A program made the translations under genes and the position numbers. Source: Parvularcula bermudensis HTCC2503 (GTDB taxonomy: Bacteria > Pseudomonadota > Alphaproteobacteria > Caulobacterales > Parvularculaceae). From it: 64,000 bases of DNA. The notes below the pieces were generated by a model. The model was not told where the DNA came from and did not search any database. It saw nothing but the letters and a program-made list of their open reading frames with translations. Shown piece by piece: positions 25,792 to 34,117 of this stretch. The stretch spans positions 682,001 through 746,000 of the forward strand of contig NC_014414.1 in the NCBI RefSeq assembly GCF_000152825.2, read 5' to 3'. Every line of letters begins with the position of its first letter. The stretch's first letter is position 1.

Positions 25792-25806
25792 AGATCCCTT
25801 TATATA
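25785..25806. promoter_or_regulatory. AT-rich inverted repeat between the hybrid kinase and ahcY
   Basis: TATATAAAG (25785-25793) pairs perfectly with CTTTATATA (25798-25806) around a 4-base loop. It includes the kinase stop codon and lies 54 bases before the ahcY start. No T-run follows, so it reads better as an operator or promoter element than as a terminator. Confidence 0.4.
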
Positions 25807-25859
25807 TTGGATTGGCGCTGATAAACTTCAGTTCAGATCATCACCGGAAGGATGCCTCC

Positions 25860-27260
25860 GTGGCCAACGACTACGAGATTGCCGATATCGGCCTTGCCGA
25901 CTTTGGAAATAAGGAAATCAAGATCGCCGAGCATGAGATGCCTGGCCTGATGCAAACCCGGGCCGAATTTGGCGGGTCCCAGCCCCTCAAGGGCGCGCGG
26001 ATCGCCGGATCGTTGCATATGACGATCCAGACCGCTGTGCTGATTCAAACGCTCGAAGCTCTGGGTGCCACGGTCCGCTGGGCCTCCTGCAACATCTATT
26101 CGACCCAGGATCACGCCGCGGCCGCCATTGCCGCGAACGGGACGCCTGTCTTCGCGAAGAAGGGCGAGACCCTCGAAGAATATTGGGCCTATGCGGATCG
26201 CCTGTGGGAATGGCCCGATGGTGAAATCGCCAATATGATCCTCGACGATGGCGGCGATGCCACCATGCTTATCCTCTTGGGGTCAGAAGCGGAAACCGAT
26301 CCATCCGTCCTCGACAATCCGGGCAATGAGGAAGAGCGGATCGTATTCGAGACGATCAAACGCCGGCTCGCCCGCGATCCAGGGTTCTACTCCCGCGTCA
26401 AAGCCTCGATCAAAGGGGTGACCGAGGAGACGACGACTGGGGTTCTTCGCCTTTATCAACGCGAAAAGAAGGGGACCCTCCCCTTCCCCGCGATCAATGT
26501 GAACGACAGCGTCACCAAGTCGAAATTCGACAATAAATATGGCTGTAAAGAGAGCCTTGTGGATGCAATCCGTCGGGGGACGGATGTGATGATGGCCGGC
26601 AAGAAGGCCCTGGTCGCCGGTTATGGTGATGTCGGCAAGGGCTCGGCCCAGTCCCTGCGCGGCGCCGGATGCCGCGTCATGGTCACCGAAGTCGACCCCA
26701 TTTGCGCCCTGCAAGCGGCGATGGACGGCTTTGAGGTGGTGACGATGGCCGACGGCGCGGCCCAAGCCGACATCGTCGTCACCGCCACGGGAAATAAGGA
26801 CATTGTGACCATCGACGACATGCGCCGCATGAAAGACATGGCGATCGTCTGCAATATCGGCCATTTCGACAATGAGATTCAGGTTGAGGCCACCCGCAAC
26901 TGGGAATGGGACAACATCAAGCCCCAGGTCGATATGATCACCAAACCCGACGGTAAGCGGATGATCCTCTTGTCGGAGGGGCGGTTGGTCAATCTGGGCA
27001 ATGCCACGGGCCATCCCAGTTTTGTCATGTCGGCGAGCTTCACGAACCAGACCCTCGCGCAGATCGAGCTGTTCGCGAATAACGAAGACGGCAAGTACGA
27101 GAACCGCGTTTACGTCTTGCCGAAGCATCTCGACGAGAAGGTCGCCGCCCTTCACCTCGCTCATGTCGGCGCTCACCTCAGTGAGCTGACGGAAGAACAA
27201 GCGGCCTATATCGGCGTCGGCCAAAAAGGCCCGTTCAAGCCTGAGGGCTATCGGTACTAA
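25860..27260 (+). CDS. ahcY: Adenosylhomocysteinase AhcY
   Basis: 466 residues from GTG 25860 with GGAAGGA 7 bases upstream; an in-frame TTG at 25812 would add residues unlike the family. Hydrolyses S-adenosylhomocysteine to adenosine and homocysteine, clearing the product of methylations. Motifs: [68 protein letters not shown], the NAD loop [17 protein letters not shown], ending KPEGYRY. The bacterial insertion after position 150 ([10 protein letters not shown]...) is present. No SAH riboswitch is visible in the short leader. Confidence 0.97.
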   Translation: MANDYEIADIGLADFGNKEIKIAEHEMPGLMQTRAEFGGSQPLKGARIAGSLHMTIQTAVLIQTLEALGATVRWASCNIYSTQDHAAAAIAANGTPVFAKKGETLEEYWAYADRLWEWPDGEIANMILDDGGDATMLILLGSEAETDPSVLDNPGNEEERIVFETIKRRLARDPGFYSRVKASIKGVTEETTTGVLRLYQREKKGTLPFPAINVNDSVTKSKFDNKYGCKESLVDAIRRGTDVMMAGKKALVAGYGDVGKGSAQSLRGAGCRVMVTEVDPICALQAAMDGFEVVTMADGAAQADIVVTATGNKDIVTIDDMRRMKDMAIVCNIGHFDNEIQVEATRNWEWDNIKPQVDMITKPDGKRMILLSEGRLVNLGNATGHPSFVMSASFTNQTLAQIELFANNEDGKYENRVYVLPKHLDEKVAALHLAHVGAHLSELTEEQAAYIGVGQKGPFKPEGYRY

Positions 27261-27295
27261 TCCGCGAGGGGCATCCGGCCCTTAAGAGGAGATTT

Positions 27296-27321
27296 CGTCA
27301 CGGTGCCCCGGTGCCGTGACG
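27296..27321. terminator. Hairpin after ahcY without a U-tract
   Basis: CGTCACGG (27296-27303) pairs with CCGTGACG (27314-27321). Followed by ATCCCCCC rather than T, so termination would need Rho or another factor; it may also be a binding palindrome for the next gene. Confidence 0.35.
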
Positions 27322-27384
27322 ATCCCCCCTCGCCACCGGGCGGAGACCCGCCGATGCGTTCACCGTTACGCAATGGGAACTGCC

Positions 27385-28461
27385 ATGCGCATCGCCATCG
27401 TTCTGGCGCCAAATACCACTTATTCCCCTGATGGGGCCTCTGCCGTCGTTCTTTGTGCCCACGATGCAGGCCTATATTCCCGCCACAGGGACGACATTAC
27501 TGTCATTGCGCCCCAAACCAACACCCCTTTTTCCGATCTTTCTTATCGACCAGTGCCGACCGACGGCGGTCTTCATGCCTATACCAAGCGGGTCAAACGA
27601 CTTCTCAAAGATCAGCCCCCGGATTTTGTCGAAGTTCATCAACAGGTGAAATGCGCCTCTCACATTGCCAGACAGATCGCCCCCCTGCCGGTCATGTTGG
27701 TGAAGCATAGCCAAATCAAAGCGCCCAAAGGGCCAGTGTCCCGAATACGCCTGTCGAGGCGGATCGCGCCCTTGACCCAAATCGCCTTCGTTTCGCAATT
27801 CGCTTGCGATCATTTCACCGCCGCCTATCCCCGTTTCGTCGACCGCGCGGCGGTGGCGTGGAACGGTCTTGACACGGACCTCTACCCTTACGCTCCACAA
27901 GCGAAACGGAAGACGATCCTCTTTGCCGGGCGGATCATCGCCAATAAAGGCGCCCTCGATTTTGCCAAGGCCATGCGGCGAACCCTGCCGCATTATCCGG
28001 ACTGGAACGCGGTGATGATCGGACAGCCGGACCGGGGAGAGGAGGCCTATGGCGAGGCCGTCAGGGCGGAGATTGCTGCCCTTGGGCCCCAGGGCGAATG
28101 GCTCGGCTATCGGCCGTATCCTGACGTGATGGCGCACTTTCAGGCGGCCGAGATCGTCGTCGTTCCCTCAAAATGGGACGAGACCTTTGGCCGTGTTGCC
28201 CTTGAGGCGATGGTGACGGGGGCGGCCCTTATTGCGTCCCGCCGCGGCGGCCTGCCGGAAGTTGGCGGAGAGGCAGCCACCTATCTCGACGCCGTCACGC
28301 CTGACCATATCTCGTCAGCCGTCCGCGCCCTCATCGAGAATACCCCCCTGCGCCGGACCCAACAGGAAGCAGGCCGCCGGCGCGCCGTCGAAAAGTTCGA
28401 TATCAGACGAACCGTCGCCTGTATCGACGATCTTCGCGAAGCGATCGTCGATCGGACGTAA
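27385..28461 (+). CDS. Glycosyltransferase family 4
   Basis: 358 residues from ATG 27385 (MRIAIVLAPNTTYSPDGASA); an in-frame ATG at 27373 adds MGTA and is also possible. GT-B fold: an N-terminal acceptor domain, IAFVSQFACDHF, VAWNGLDTDLYPY as linker, and the donor domain with ILFAGRIIANKGALDFAKAM, EWLGYRPYPDVMAHFQAAEIVVVPSKWDETFGRVALEAM (EX7E). Retaining transferases of this sort build surface polysaccharides. It stands alone between ahcY and the antiporter, so its glycan is not indicated by context. Confidence 0.88.
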   Translation: MRIAIVLAPNTTYSPDGASAVVLCAHDAGLYSRHRDDITVIAPQTNTPFSDLSYRPVPTDGGLHAYTKRVKRLLKDQPPDFVEVHQQVKCASHIARQIAPLPVMLVKHSQIKAPKGPVSRIRLSRRIAPLTQIAFVSQFACDHFTAAYPRFVDRAAVAWNGLDTDLYPYAPQAKRKTILFAGRIIANKGALDFAKAMRRTLPHYPDWNAVMIGQPDRGEEAYGEAVRAEIAALGPQGEWLGYRPYPDVMAHFQAAEIVVVPSKWDETFGRVALEAMVTGAALIASRRGGLPEVGGEAATYLDAVTPDHISSAVRALIENTPLRRTQQEAGRRRAVEKFDIRRTVACIDDLREAIVDRT

Positions 28462-28469
28462 CGCACCTT

Positions 28470-28519
28470 AGGGAAAAGGGGCCGGGGGGGATGCGGCCCT
28501 TTCCCTCCTCCCTTTATTT
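28470..28519 (+). terminator. Probable terminator of the glycosyltransferase gene
   Basis: Imperfect stem AGGGAAAAGGGGCCG (28470-28484) against CGGCCCTTTCCCT (28494-28506), then CCTCCCTTTATTT. One bulge and an interrupted T-run make it moderate. Confidence 0.45.
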
Positions 28520-28588
28520 CAGTCCCAGGGACCGCCCGATCCGACTTTACGCTGGACGGCAGCGGCGGCGAGCCGTCAAAGCCCCTTA

Positions 28589-30595
28589 ATGGATATAGGG
28601 ATCGTCATACTCGGCATTTCGGCCCTCTCCGTTGGGGCCATTCTCGCAGGCGCGGCCGGTCAAAAGATTGATGCGCCCATTCTCCTCATCTTCCTTCTCG
28701 TGGGAATGCTCGCGGGGCGGGAGGGGCCGGGCGGGGTGTCCCTGGACGCCAGCCAGACGGTCCTGGTCTGGGGGTCGGCGGCGCTCGCCTCGATCCTGTT
28801 CGAAGGCGGCCTCAGAACCGAGGCGCGCACCTTCTCCATTGGGGTATGGCCTGGTTTGACCCTCGCCCTACTCGGCACCATCCTGACGGCGGTGGTATTG
28901 GCGCCAATCGCCCATATCGCCTTCGGCCTCGGCTGGACCGAGGCCTTGCTGCTGGGCGCCATCGTCAGCTCCACCGATGCCGCCGCCGTCTTCGCCCTTG
29001 CCGCCACCGGCCTTAGGATGCCGATCAAAGTGCGGGCGGTCCTCGAAGTCGAATCCGGCCTCAATGATCCGATCGCGATTTTTCTGGTGATTGGGCTCGC
29101 CTCGTCTTTGGCCCTCGACCCGATGAGTGCCACCGATTGGGCGGGGAGTTTTATCGCGAAATTGAGCCTGGGAACGATCGTCGGCATCGGGATGGGGCAC
29201 CTGGTGCCCAGGCTGTTGACCGACATGACCCTCCCCCAAGGCCTCCTCACGATCCTTGTCGCGGGCTTTGGCTTCATGGCCTTCGGCCTTGCCGAAACGG
29301 TGGGGGGCAGCGGCTTTTTGGCGATTTACCTCACGGGGCTCACCATGGCACGCACGGCCCCCGATTTCACCCAGCGCGCCGCGGGGGTGATGGACGGGCT
29401 AGCCTGGCTGGCGCAAACTGGCCTTTTTCTGGTGCTGGGTCTTCTCGTCACGCCCTCGCTTCTGGCGGATGTCGCCCTGCCCGCCTTCCTGCTCAGCCTT
29501 GCCTTGATCTTACTTGCCCGCCCCATCGGGGTCGTCGCCTCTCTTCTCCCCTTCCGCTTCCGAAGCCGAGACATGGCCTTTGTCTCCTGGGCGGGACTGC
29601 GCGGCGCCACGCCCGTCTTTCTTGGTCTCATCCCCGCGGCGATAGGCGTCGAGAACGGCAGCTTTTTCGTCAGTGCCGCGACGGTCGTGGTCCTGCTTTC
29701 CCTGGTCATTCAGGGGTGGACCGCCCCGCTGGTGGGCCGCGCCCTCAAAGTCACCATGGCCGAAGACGGCACGAGCCTTGATCGGGGCGCGATGTGGGCA
29801 CGGCTCGGCGCGGTGGGGGCGTCGATCGTCGTTGGCGCCTGGTTTGCCAGCGTCCTGGCGCCGCCCCCCGGAGACGACCCGGATCTGATGGCGCCCGAAA
29901 CCATGGCGGAGCTGCGCGACGGTCTTGAGGACGCCGCCCTCATCCCCACCCGCTTTCCCACCGGCTTTTCCAGCCTCCCCCTCGATGAGCGTCGCCCCCT
30001 TTTCATTGCGACCCTTGCCCAAGTGGTGGAGGCGACCAATCAGCGGATCGAGACCGATCGCGTCCGGCTTAAGGAGCTGGCGGCGGAGCGACGACGACGG
30101 GGGCGTCTCAGCCTCGAAGAAGAAGCCGAGGCGGCCCAGATCGCGCGCCGCTATGGCCTAAGGCTGACCACTCCCCGCGCGCTGCTCGACCGAATTGATG
30201 TGATCCCCCCTCGCCTGGCCATCGCCCAGGCCGCGCTGGCCACAGGATGGGGCAGCGCCGGCGCGGCGGTGGAGGCCAATGCGGTTTACGGGCGCCGGCG
30301 CGATGAAGGCTTTTCTAGCCTGATCACCGCCACACAGGATCTGGCGAGCCTCTATGCGGCCCATGAGGATTTTGGGCGATTGCGGGCCGCCCGGGTGGCC
30401 GCACGCCGAGCGGAGCGCGTGCCGACGGCCGAAGAGTTGGCCCCCTTGATCGGCGCTTATGCGCGAGAGGCCGACATCTATCTGGCCCAGATCGCGGAGC
30501 TGTTGCGGACCGACAGTCTGGCCCAGCCGCTTCCGCAGCCGGGGCCCCCCGCCGATGAGGGGGAAACGCCGACCGAGGATAGCAACGGCGAGTGA
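28589..30595 (+). CDS. CPA1-type cation/proton antiporter fused to a degenerate Bax-like glucosaminidase domain
   Basis: 668 residues. Residues 1-385 are an NhaP/NhaP2-like antiporter with 12-13 spans; the ion-site motifs SSTDAAAVF (127-135) and ESGLNDP (155-161) are intact. After a short cytoplasmic stretch a further span (405-424) leads to a soluble region. Residues 450-645 resemble E. coli Bax and the FlgJ-type glucosaminidase group: LPLDERRPLFIATLAQVV, DRIDVIPPRLAIAQAALATGWGS, EANAVYG, AHEDFGRLRAARVA and EADIYLAQIAELLR. The Glu of the usual A-x-ESGWG is Ala551 here. A Pro/acid tail ends the protein. NhaP2 normally carries a cytoplasmic TrkA_C-like domain; this arrangement is different. 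One uninterrupted frame. Confidence 0.8.
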   Translation: MDIGIVILGISALSVGAILAGAAGQKIDAPILLIFLLVGMLAGREGPGGVSLDASQTVLVWGSAALASILFEGGLRTEARTFSIGVWPGLTLALLGTILTAVVLAPIAHIAFGLGWTEALLLGAIVSSTDAAAVFALAATGLRMPIKVRAVLEVESGLNDPIAIFLVIGLASSLALDPMSATDWAGSFIAKLSLGTIVGIGMGHLVPRLLTDMTLPQGLLTILVAGFGFMAFGLAETVGGSGFLAIYLTGLTMARTAPDFTQRAAGVMDGLAWLAQTGLFLVLGLLVTPSLLADVALPAFLLSLALILLARPIGVVASLLPFRFRSRDMAFVSWAGLRGATPVFLGLIPAAIGVENGSFFVSAATVVVLLSLVIQGWTAPLVGRALKVTMAEDGTSLDRGAMWARLGAVGASIVVGAWFASVLAPPPGDDPDLMAPETMAELRDGLEDAALIPTRFPTGFSSLPLDERRPLFIATLAQVVEATNQRIETDRVRLKELAAERRRRGRLSLEEEAEAAQIARRYGLRLTTPRALLDRIDVIPPRLAIAQAALATGWGSAGAAVEANAVYGRRRDEGFSSLITATQDLASLYAAHEDFGRLRAARVAARRAERVPTAEELAPLIGAYAREADIYLAQIAELLRTDSLAQPLPQPGPPADEGETPTEDSNGE

Positions 30596-30599
30596 AAAA

Positions 30600-30700
30600 G
30601 GGGGTGGAGAGCCAACGCGACCCGGGACGGAAACTCGTTACGGCTGCTTCCTTCCGGACCTGACCGGGTTGGCGAGGCGCCCGTCCGCGCGACCCTCCGA
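30600..30700 (-). ncRNA. ffs: Signal recognition particle RNA (4.5S type)
   Basis: The minus strand reads CAGGTCCGGAAGGAAGCAGCC at 30642-30662, the universally conserved apical loop of small bacterial SRP RNA. Flanks pair: GGACGG with CCGTCC, CTCG with CGAG, and GGAG with CTCC at the base. The 3' end is CCACCCC followed by TTTTT directly beside the antiporter stop codon, which is a natural terminator. Ends are approximate. Binds Ffh; its receptor gene ftsY is at 60914 in this window. Confidence 0.93.
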
Positions 30701-30867
30701 CAGGCGACGTGGCGAAGACAGCCCGCAATTGCAAGGCCCGCAATCGAAAAGGAGGGATGCTGCGCGAGGCGCTCGCCCCTCGGCATGGTCCTCGAAAAGC
30801 GCGACCCTAAATCCCGATCAGAAGTCGACAGGGCCCCGAAGAAAGGGCGCCCCGCAGGGAGATCTCA

Positions 30868-31443
30868 ATGAACCGGAAATTTTATGCCCTCGCGGCACTC
30901 AGCATGGCTGTGGCGGCGTGCAAGATGCCGCCGGACAATCGTCCCGCGACCTATCCCCCCGACACCGTCAGCATGGTGGATATCTCTAAATATGTCGGTC
31001 TGTGGTACGAAATCGCCCGCTATCCGAATTTTTTCGAAGACACGAACCGATATACCTGTGTCGGCGTCACCGCGTTCTACGAAGTGCAGACATCTGAGGA
31101 GATCAGTGTCGAGAACACATGCTACAAGGACACGCTGGACGGCGAGGTTCAGGTGGCCAAGGGCGTGGGACGCATCGTCGACCCCTCCAATGCCAAACTG
31201 AAAGTGCGGTTTGCCCCCGCCTGGGTCTCCTTTGCCGACGGCGATTACTGGATCCTCGCCTTGACGGACGATTATGGCGCCGTCCTGGTGGGCGAGCCGG
31301 AAGGGCGGTTCTTGTGGGTCCTCTCTCGTACCCCGCAACTCGATGACGAGATCTATCAATCCCTTATCGACGTGGCGGAGAGCCAAGGCTTCGACACGCG
31401 CCCGCTGCAACGTACGCCGCAACCAGGGGACCCCGCGCCCTAA
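30868..31443 (+). CDS. blc: Outer-membrane lipoprotein lipocalin Blc
   Basis: 191 residues. Lipoprotein signal MNRKFYALAALSMAVAAC with the lipidated Cys18. Lipocalin motif GLWYEIARYPNFFE (about 46-59), then TAFYEV, NTCYKD, AKGVGRIVDPSNAKLKVRF and YWILALTDDYGAVLVGEP with WVLSRTP, the standard Blc order. Bacterial lipocalins bind lysophospholipid or fatty acids at the envelope. GGGAGA precedes the start. Downstream lies a G/C repeat and then nudC. Confidence 0.93.
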   Translation: MNRKFYALAALSMAVAACKMPPDNRPATYPPDTVSMVDISKYVGLWYEIARYPNFFEDTNRYTCVGVTAFYEVQTSEEISVENTCYKDTLDGEVQVAKGVGRIVDPSNAKLKVRFAPAWVSFADGDYWILALTDDYGAVLVGEPEGRFLWVLSRTPQLDDEIYQSLIDVAESQGFDTRPLQRTPQPGDPAP

Positions 31444-31462
31444 GGCTGCGGCGCTTGGCCGC

Positions 31463-31531
31463 CATTGCCCCCGCCCCATTGCCCCCGGCCCATAGCCCTG
31501 GCCCATTGCCCCGGCCCCATTGCCTCGGTCC
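31463..31531 (-). repeat. Five-unit 13-14 bp repeat, G-quadruplex-prone on the minus strand
   Basis: CATTGCCCCCGCCC-like units begin at 31463, 31477, 31491, 31504 and 31518. On the minus strand this gives eight runs of 3-5 G separated by 1-4 bases. It lies between the lipocalin stop and nudC start. Confidence 0.8.
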
Positions 31532-31555
31532 AAGAGAACGCGCAGATCCGTCGGC

Positions 31556-32464
31556 ATGCAGCCAACGAACCCTAACGCCTTTTCTCTCGACCCCCTCGAC
31601 CGTGCCGGTAACGAGCGGCGGGACCCTGAATGGGTCAAAGCCCAGCAGGAGCGAGAGGATGCCCGGCTTCTGCTGCTCAGCCGCGGCAACCCGCTGACAA
31701 AGCGTGTCGGTCCCGAAACGTCTCTCGTGTGGCTGCCCCTTTCGGTGCTGGACAGCGCCGAGGGGGATCCGGGTCTCATTCTGCTCGGCCTCGAAAAGGG
31801 CGCCCCGCGCTTCGCCGCCGATATCCGCGACCATACCGCGCCGTTCACCGTCGATGGCGCGACCTTTTCCTCGCTGCGCGATTCCGGCTGGACCCTATCG
31901 CCCACCGAACTGGCGATTGCCGGCCAGGCCACCTGGCTGACCGGGTGGCACGCCAAGCACCGCTATTGCGCCCGTGACGGGGGCGAAACGGTCATGGCGG
32001 AGGGGGGCTTTAAGCGCATCAATCCGGTGAGCGGCGCCCAGCATTTCCCCCGTACCGATCCGGTCGCCATCATGCTGCCCCTGCATCAGGGCGATGTGTG
32101 CCTTGGCCGGAGCCCCCGTTTCCCCGAAGGCATGTACTCCGCCTTCGCCGGCTATCTCGAGCCCTGCGAGACCCTTGAATCCTGCGTCATCCGAGAACTC
32201 AAAGAAGAGGCGGGCCTGACGGTCACGTCCACCCATTATCGGTTCAGCCAGCCCTGGCCGTTTTCGAGCTCCCTGATGGTGGGCTATTTCGCCAATGTCG
32301 CGGCAAAGACCCTGACCCTCGACCCCGAGGAAATCGCCGATGCGCGCTGGTTCAACCGCGAGGAGATCCTGGCCCTCCTCGACAATAATGGCGAGCCGGG
32401 GGTGTTCGTCCCGCCCCCCTTCACCATCGCCCATCAGCTCCTACGCGACTGGGCCGAGCGATAG
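31556..32464 (+). CDS. nudC: NAD(+) diphosphatase NudC with eroded zinc ribbon
   Basis: 302 residues from ATG 31556; the frame is open further upstream into the repeat but that part has no family likeness. Hydrolyses NAD(H) to NMN and AMP and can remove NAD caps from RNA. Nudix box GYLEPCETLESCVIRELKEE (GX5EX7REUXEEXGU continues) and the NudC-specific SQPWPF are intact. The zinc ribbon preceding HFPRTDP should have four Cys (CxxC...CxxC); here it reads YCARDGG ... RINPVSGAQ, leaving one. Its 3' end overlaps the convergent pheA by 31 bases. Confidence 0.9.
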   Translation: MQPTNPNAFSLDPLDRAGNERRDPEWVKAQQEREDARLLLLSRGNPLTKRVGPETSLVWLPLSVLDSAEGDPGLILLGLEKGAPRFAADIRDHTAPFTVDGATFSSLRDSGWTLSPTELAIAGQATWLTGWHAKHRYCARDGGETVMAEGGFKRINPVSGAQHFPRTDPVAIMLPLHQGDVCLGRSPRFPEGMYSAFAGYLEPCETLESCVIRELKEEAGLTVTSTHYRFSQPWPFSSSLMVGYFANVAAKTLTLDPEEIADARWFNREEILALLDNNGEPGVFVPPPFTIAHQLLRDWAER

Positions 32465-33291
32465 GGATCGGCCGGGAACACGCCCAACAGGCGGAGGTCT
32501 GAGGAGAACCACCCTAATTCTTCAAGCGCCCGCCGCACCGGCGGCTCGTCCGGATGCCCCTCAAACTCAGCCTGAAAGCGGGTGGCGGTGAAGCTCGCAT
32601 CCTCTTGATAGCTTTCGAGCTTGAAAAGGTTCACCCCATTGGTCGCAAACCCGCCCAGGGCCTTGTATAGAGCCGCCGGGATATTTCGCACGCGAAAGAC
32701 GATGCTGGTAAGCACCGGCCCCGACAATAAGTCAGGCCAGACAGCATCTGTTTCGGCACCAATACGCAGAAACCGGGTGACGTTCTTGTCCGCGTCCTGG
32801 ACATTTCGCTCGATGATCTCAAGGTCATAGAGGGCCGCTGCGGCTTCCGGGGCAATCACCGCCACCCCCTCCTCCCGGGTTGCGGCGAGCGCTTTGGCGG
32901 CGCCGGCGGTATCCATCGCCACCTCCGCCTTCAGCCCTCGTCGGGCGATCATTTGGGCGCATTGGCCGAGGGCCATGGGGTGACTGCGCACGATCCGGAG
33001 ATCGTTTTCATCGCGCCCAGGGATCGTCATCAATTGCATATGCACGGGCAGGAAATGCTCGGCGTAGATGACAAAGGGCATATCGGGCAGCAAGCGGTAG
33101 ACATCGTCGACCCGGCCGGCGATCGCATTCTCCACCGGGACCAGCGCCTCAAGGGCCGCCCCCTCCTCCACGGCCCGAAAGACCTCGGCAAAACTCGAGC
33201 AAGGAAGGGGATCGTATTGGGAAAGGAATTTTCGCGCCGCTTCCTCAGAAAACGCCCCAGGCTCCCCTTGAAACGCGATTTTTTCTTTCAT
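32434..33291 (-). CDS. pheA: Prephenate dehydratase PheA
   Basis: 285 residues, monofunctional form. Converts prephenate to phenylpyruvate for phenylalanine synthesis. Catalytic domain: IAFQGEPGAFSEEAA, VPVENAIAGRVDDVYRLL, LRIVRSHPMALGQC, and NVTRFLRIG with the active-site Thr. C-terminal ACT domain for Phe feedback: FRVRNIPAALYKALGGFATNGVNLFKLESYQ. The divergent cytochrome c gene starts 121 bases upstream; this pairing is common in alphaproteobacteria. Confidence 0.95.
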   Translation of the reverse strand: MKEKIAFQGEPGAFSEEAARKFLSQYDPLPCSSFAEVFRAVEEGAALEALVPVENAIAGRVDDVYRLLPDMPFVIYAEHFLPVHMQLMTIPGRDENDLRIVRSHPMALGQCAQMIARRGLKAEVAMDTAGAAKALAATREEGVAVIAPEAAAALYDLEIIERNVQDADKNVTRFLRIGAETDAVWPDLLSGPVLTSIVFRVRNIPAALYKALGGFATNGVNLFKLESYQEDASFTATRFQAEFEGHPDEPPVRRALEELGWFSSDLRLLGVFPADPYRSAQSRRS

Positions 33292-33412
33292 TCCGACGCT
33301 CCTTCGCCTCCCATCGCTATTTGTCCCGTTGCAGAGGCAGGATGAGGCGGTTACACGCCTGCAATAGCTTTTCCGGCCGCTCCGCGTGGCCCCGAAATGT
33401 GAGGCATACGAG

Positions 33413-34096
33413 ATGAAAGATCCCCTCTACGGGAACAAGGTCGCCGCGGCCATCCTGACAACGCTTCTTCTGGCTTTCGGATTGCCGATCACCATCTCGA
33501 CATTGACCAAAGTGTTTTCTCACCATGGCCATCATGAGGCCGATGAGGAGAATCCCTTCGGCCTTGCCTATATTCCAGCGGAGATCGAGCTTGGGCCGAC
33601 CGCCGCGGGTGAGGAGGAGGAAGAGATCGACCTTGGCACGCTGATGGCCAATGCGTCGGTGGAGCGAGGGCAGCGGGCCGCTGGCCTTTGTGGTTCCTGC
33701 CACACCTTCCAAGAGGGGGAGCCCAACGGCATTGGCCCTAATCTCTGGGGTATTGTCGGGCGCGATATCGCTAGCCATGGCGGATTTAGCTATTCGAGTG
33801 CCCTTCAGGGTCTGGAAGGCGACTGGACCTATGAGCGTCTCGACCCCTATCTCGAAAATAGCCAGGCCTATGTCCCGGGCACCCAAATGGCGCAAATGGT
33901 CCGGAAGGAAGAAAAGCGGGCCGACCTCCTGGCCTATCTTGGCTCTTTGTCGAACGATCCCGTTCCCTACCCCGCGCCCGCCCCTGCGCCGGAGGAGACC
34001 GCCGAGGCCGAGGGAGACGCCGATAGTGGCGAAGAGAGCGGCGCCGGTGAGTCTAGATCGGAATCCGACATGCCGGAGCAGGCCGGGTTCCACTAA
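33413..34096 (+). CDS. Membrane-anchored class I c-type cytochrome
   Basis: 227 residues from ATG 33413, with GAGG 8 bases upstream. Uncleaved N-terminal anchor (VAAAILTTLLLAFGLPITIST, 9-29), an acidic Glu-rich linker, then one cytochrome c domain: heme site CGSCH near residue 99, NGIGPNLWGIVGRDIA, and axial Met in YVPGTQMAQM. The tail is Pro/Ala then Glu-rich. This is the CycM-like membrane cytochrome that passes electrons from bc1 complex to oxidase. Differs from the usual end of the domain in having a long acidic tail of some 45 residues. Confidence 0.9.
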   Translation: MKDPLYGNKVAAAILTTLLLAFGLPITISTLTKVFSHHGHHEADEENPFGLAYIPAEIELGPTAAGEEEEEIDLGTLMANASVERGQRAAGLCGSCHTFQEGEPNGIGPNLWGIVGRDIASHGGFSYSSALQGLEGDWTYERLDPYLENSQAYVPGTQMAQMVRKEEKRADLLAYLGSLSNDPVPYPAPAPAPEETAEAEGDADSGEESGAGESRSESDMPEQAGFH

Positions 34097-34117
34097 ACCC
34101 CGGTTGACCCCTTCCTC

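Noticed and set aside
25792-25859. SAH riboswitch before ahcY
   Set aside because: The 68-base leader lacks the conserved SAH-aptamer core and shows only the AT-rich inverted repeat.
26283-27224. 313-codon minus-strand frame over ahcY
   Set aside because: Shadow of a strongly conserved gene; product has no motif and unusual His-rich composition typical of antisense frames.
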